A stretch of 64,000 nt of DNA from Gryganskiella cystojenkinii. Its lineage: Eukaryota > Mortierellomycota > Mortierellomycetes > Mortierellales > Mortierellaceae. The notes beneath the pieces were generated by a model, which was not told the DNA's origin, ran no database searches, and was given only the letters and a program-made list of their open reading frames with translations. Positions within the stretch are counted from its first letter, which is position 1. Every line of letters starts with the position of its first letter. Positions 60,507 through 64,000 of the stretch are shown here, in pieces. Where the stretch lies: NCBI GenBank assembly GCA_015852425.1, contig JAAAIG010000072.1, positions 1 to 64,000 on the forward strand, written 5' to 3'. The position numbers were made by a program, and so were the translations under genes.

Positions 60507-63216
60507 TTGCCACTTCCATGGTCATGAGAGGTAGGTACTGTACAACACGTTTTTTTGTGAGGAGAGGCTCTGGGTAATTTCAATTGTCTGTTCATCTCTA
60601 ATCGGCACAAAGCGCATTCTTGGCAGATGAAGGATGAAGAAACGTGCGAGAGAAATTTGTGCGCAGTGGAGAGAAGAAACATAAGAAAGGTATGACAAAT
60701 GGAGAGAAGTTGACAACAGAGGCGACGGCGGGCAATGAGCGTGCATTCGTTCTCTGATAAGATCAAAAGAGGGATGTTGCTTTATCCCCTTCAGCTATTT
60801 CCGTGTCTTTACTGCACTTCGCCCTAATCTCCACAACAAGAAACCACAGAGAAAAAAATGGGCACAAGAGCAGGAGTTCTTTCACGACGACTTTGTCGAA
60901 GCTCGTCGCACGTTGTGGAACAAAAAAGCGCCGTGAGGGTGTGTGTGTGTGAAATGGAAGAAGACGAAGAAGAAAAGACAGACCTATTCTTAGAGAGGGT
61001 TGTTTTATCTCTTCTCAATTGCATCAACAATGGCCGTCTGTGTGGCATTGATATTTTTGTATTTTTTTATTTCGAACATAAAGTAGTTCGCGTTCATTTT
61101 GGTTCAAGATCGGAGTGGTCAGACTTTTTAGTATTTTTCTAAAGGAATAAGATGATAGGGGTCTGCGCCATTGAGCACAAAGGAAGCTTGTCCCGTTTAT
61201 CGGAAAGATCTTTCTTGTTCTCGGCGTGATGTTTGCTTAGCAATTGCTCGGAAGGAAGGTGAGTGGGGGACCACGCGGTGAAAAAAGTCAAAAAAAAATC
61301 ATCGATGAGGGAGAAAACCAAAAAAATTAAATTTGGAGCGCATTAACCCAACAAAATGTTGTTCAAAAGTCAGATCGCCAATGGGCCTAGAAGTCAAGGT
61401 TCTGTATTGTAGAAGGAAGGAAGTTGAGAAGGAGAACCAACAATAAAAACTCACAACCTTCTGTTTCTGAAGGAACCAAAATCAAAATCATAGCAATCCA
61501 TTTGTGGGAGAGAAGAATGAAAAAATTGGCGGCTCTCACCATAATCGAAGGTCTGTTTGCCTTTTGACCCTGAAGGTGCGCGAGAATCAACTGGGAGGAC
61601 GACGTGCCGTCCGTCCTTGTTTTTGCTCACGCATGAAAAAAGTGGTGCAGACAGACACACACGCACACCCACGATGAGGCGAACCAATCCTGCCTGTTCG
61701 AAAATAGAGTTTGGTCACAATCAATCCGCCGGAAGGGGTTTTTTCGATAGCAGAGCATTTCTGTTTTCCTCTATCCTTTGTTCAAATGCGGAAAAGCGAG
61801 ACAAAGAAACAAGAGTGCACTTTATCAAAAAGGGGCTCACATCTTGACCAACGACCGTTATGCTATTCAATGTAGTCTAGTGTTTATTTTCTTTACTATT
61901 TTTTTCAATTGAAACTTGTTTTTTCTTTGGCGCCCACCTGTTCTAATTTGGTGGCAATGAGTCCCGGTGATGGAATGTCGATGACCAAAATTTCGATCCT
62001 CTTCTCGTTGTTCGACGGGCAGTCTTGTGCACGCCTCAAAATTTCCAGGAACACTGCCTTTCTTGTATGTTTGCTTTAGAACGTAAAGAATGAGCGATTC
62101 AATGCGAAGGAGTGTGGCGATGGAGAACAGGAGAGGGCAAACAAGGTTCTTGTGCGACCTTACGCTCCCCCAATCAGATTACAATCGTTCATCTAATCTA
62201 ATGTACCACGGACAAAAGTAAACCTTAGAAAGGCTCTCACGGTCAATTCAAAAGGAAGTCAAAGAAAAGCCTTTCTTCATCATCATCGTCTTTTTTTTTT
62301 TTTTGGATTACGGTTTTTTTGGTGCACTCCCTGGCATAAAATAGTTCGGTTTTCACTCCAGTCTAGTCCTCCCATCGACTCTTTTTTTTTTTCGTTTGTA
62401 CGATTGTTGACGACCTCATTCCACAAAGAAAGACAACAAAAGCGCCGGACAAAAACAAAACCAGATGCGCACCGGTATTCCGCATTGTTTTTTCATATCG
62501 TTTTTGTGCGATGGAAAACAACATTGTTGCAGAGAATGAACTTACAAGATAGCAATGTTTTATTTCTTTCTTCCTTTCTAGCTTATTTTCTTCGACCTTG
62601 CGGGATGTGGGGCAAATGAGGGTCTCTACCGAAGAAATCAAAGAGCCAGCGGTGTGTGAAAAAAAGGGAGGGCAGACGAGCAAAAATGAAGGAGTTGCTG
62701 GACTCGGGACATTCAAAAAAGAAATGAAAGAAAAAAAACTCCTTCAACTCCCCTCCCCCAATGGCCGCGGACGCGTACTTTTGGAATATCGACTCTCCGA
62801 TGTCTGAGTCAGCTATCGAAAAGTGGCGAGCAAAGAGACAAACCGTGGGTGAGAGCACAAAAAAACACAGATACACAATCGACAGGCGTCGAGAGCCCTC
62901 CTTCTTGTCTCAACGGACCAAAAACAGTCGACGAGGTCAACTAGGTTGACTGGGCAAACAACAAGGAAACAGCCGACTAAAACAACAAAGCCTAAAGACG
63001 CTCTGAACTTGTGCCTTTCCCATCTGTATTCATTCTTTTCAGTCCAACATTAAAATTTATGAACTTGTTTTGTTTACGTCTTCCATTCAGTCGGTTCTAT
63101 TCCCCCAAGAAAGGAAGCCATCCAACGACGATTACAGTGCCTTGGTCTTCGTTTTCTCCCCTTTTCATCATCCATCCAGGGTAGTGTAGACTCTTTCTTG
63201 GACCCTTTTCTTTGAG

Positions 63217-63224
63217 TATAAAAG
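63217..63224 (+). promoter_or_regulatory. TATA box of the GH20 gene
   Basis: TATAAAAG, about 200 bases upstream of the ATG at 63424, followed by a long CT-rich leader. Matches the promoter layout of MET3 in this window. Confidence 0.6.
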
Positions 63225-63423
63225 ATTCCTGTCGTTCGACCCCACATCCACCTCTTTTTTTTTCTTGTTTTTTCTCCTTTGTCTTTCAACCAACTTTCCT
63301 CCTCATCTCTAACTAATATTCTCCTCCTCACTTCCACCCCTCCACCTCTCTCCTCCCTTCCATCCCTCCTTGACCCTATACCCTCACTCTCTCTTTCACC
63401 CTAATCTTAATCACAACTTCACA

Positions 63424-64000
63424 ATGAAGCTCTCCATTGCCGCTGCTATTGGTCTTTTGGCCCTCACCATGACCGAGGCGGTCAAGGTCAACCCCTTGCC
63501 TGCTCCTGTCACCATTCAGTGGGCTTCATCGGGTCCCGTCAAGGTCGACAGCCACTTCCGCATTGTCGGACCCAAGCACGAGGTCCTCTCCAAGGCCTAT
63601 GCCCGCACCGCCTCCCTCATCAAGGAAGAGAAGTGGACCCCTAGAACCTGGGAGCAGCCCATCGGAGAATTTCCCCCATACCCCGAACTCCACAAGAGGG
63701 CCGAAGTTGATGCCTCTAACAATAACAAGGCCACCCTCAAGACCGTCACCGTCACCGTCTCGGATTTGAAGGCTGATCTTCAGCACGGAGTTGATGAGTC
63801 CTACACTCTTGATATCACCGCTGCTGGCCAGGGTACCATCAAGGCCAAGACCGCCTGGGGTGCCCTTCACGGTCTCCAGACTCTCAACCAGATCATCATC
63901 AACGATGGTCATGATGGTCTCTTGATTGAGCAGCCCGTCCACATTGAGGATGCGCCCAAGTACATTCACCGTGGTGTCATGTATGATACCGCCCGTAACT
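63424..64000 (+). CDS. Secreted beta-N-acetylhexosaminidase (GH20), 5' part
   Basis: Open to the window end (192 codons). A signal peptide opens it (MKLSIAAAIGLLALTMTEAV). The zincin-like N-terminal domain of GH20 (Glyco_hydro_20b) follows: PVTIQWASSGPVKVDSHFRI, LKTVTVTVSDLKADLQHGVD, ESYTLDITAAGQGTIKAKTA, WGALHGLQTLNQIII, and then the start of the catalytic barrel, IEDAPKYIHRGVMYDTARN. Known family members release terminal GlcNAc/GalNAc from chitin oligomers or glycans. Here it would act outside the cell or in the wall, in chitin turnover or nutrition. The catalytic Asp-Glu pair lies beyond the window. Intronless so far, with codon use strongly biased to C-ending codons, consistent with high expression. 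Confidence 0.92.
   Translation, partial: MKLSIAAAIGLLALTMTEAVKVNPLPAPVTIQWASSGPVKVDSHFRIVGPKHEVLSKAYARTASLIKEEKWTPRTWEQPIGEFPPYPELHKRAEVDASNNNKATLKTVTVTVSDLKADLQHGVDESYTLDITAAGQGTIKAKTAWGALHGLQTLNQIIINDGHDGLLIEQPVHIEDAPKYIHRGVMYDTARN

Larger units (their letters stand above)
59777..63423. other. 3.6-kb region without supported gene
   Basis: Only short open frames. It contains a (TTG)n microsatellite near 60478-60506, repeated poly-A/poly-T tracts and, in the last 200 bases, the TATA box and CT-rich leader of the GH20 gene. No RNA gene was recognised. Long noncoding stretches are unusual for the rest of this window. Confidence 0.45.

Noticed and set aside
63526..63969. Minus-strand 147-codon open frame
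   Set aside because: Antisense to the GH20 N-terminal domain, which has clear motifs and a signal peptide.

Overview
The window is nuclear DNA of a filamentous early-diverging fungus, most likely a Mortierellaceae (Mortierellomycota) species. Genes are close together and alternate strands. Most are split by short GT-AG introns of about 50-150 nt with GTAAG/GTACG donors, and leaders are often CT-rich. The gene set is fungal: ATP sulfurylase with an inactive APS-kinase-like tail, GRAM-PH-GRAM sterol glucosyltransferase, Fyv10/Gid9, arrestin-like proteins and many FAD monooxygenases. The genus assignment is inference from gene content and intron style; no marker gene was compared.

Layout. 1-3.2 kb: two tandem F-box/LRR-like paralogs, the first cut by the window edge. 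3.4-10 kb: three minus-strand genes, a DNAJC11-type J protein, a UPF0145/YbjQ protein and ATP sulfurylase (MET3). 11.3-12.8 kb: a membrane-hairpin protein whose tail holds two nearly identical modules around an LEA-like helical stretch. 13-17.7 kb: sterol 3-beta-glucosyltransferase (ATG26 type). 17.9-20 kb: salicylate-hydroxylase-like FAD monooxygenase. 21.7-22.7 kb: a frameshifted unknown pseudogene. 22.8-31.2 kb: four compact minus-strand housekeeping genes: polyQ-extended HSBP1, Trm2 tRNA m5U54 methyltransferase, Fyv10/Gid9 of the GID/CTLH E3 ligase, and the WD40/zinc-finger TFIIIC 90-kDa subunit. 32.1-43.4 kb: GATA-finger protein, ribosomal protein eL30 (large intron carrying a hairpin), a Ser-rich coiled-coil protein, mitochondrial bL35m, a ZIP9-like zinc transporter and an ELM1-like protein. 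44.3-49.2 kb: two tandem arrestin-like genes.

49.2-59.8 kb looks like a turnover zone. It has an intact PHBH-type FAD monooxygenase, a decayed second copy of it, a broken gene joining an MLKL-NTD-like four-helix domain to Sel1 repeats, a hormone-sensitive-lipase-type hydrolase whose 5' end I could not resolve, possible gene remnants, and a small Kex2-processed eight-cysteine secreted peptide. After a 3.6-kb stretch with no gene I can support, the window ends inside a secreted GH20 beta-N-acetylhexosaminidase.

Most genes are housekeeping and unrelated to one another. The more unusual loci are the secreted cysteine-rich peptide, the duplicated-module hairpin protein, the broken MLKL-like/Sel1 gene, the polyQ HSBP1 and the hairpin in the eL30 intron. 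Exon joins given as exact were checked by hand for splice-site motif and reading phase; nothing was checked against transcripts or databases.
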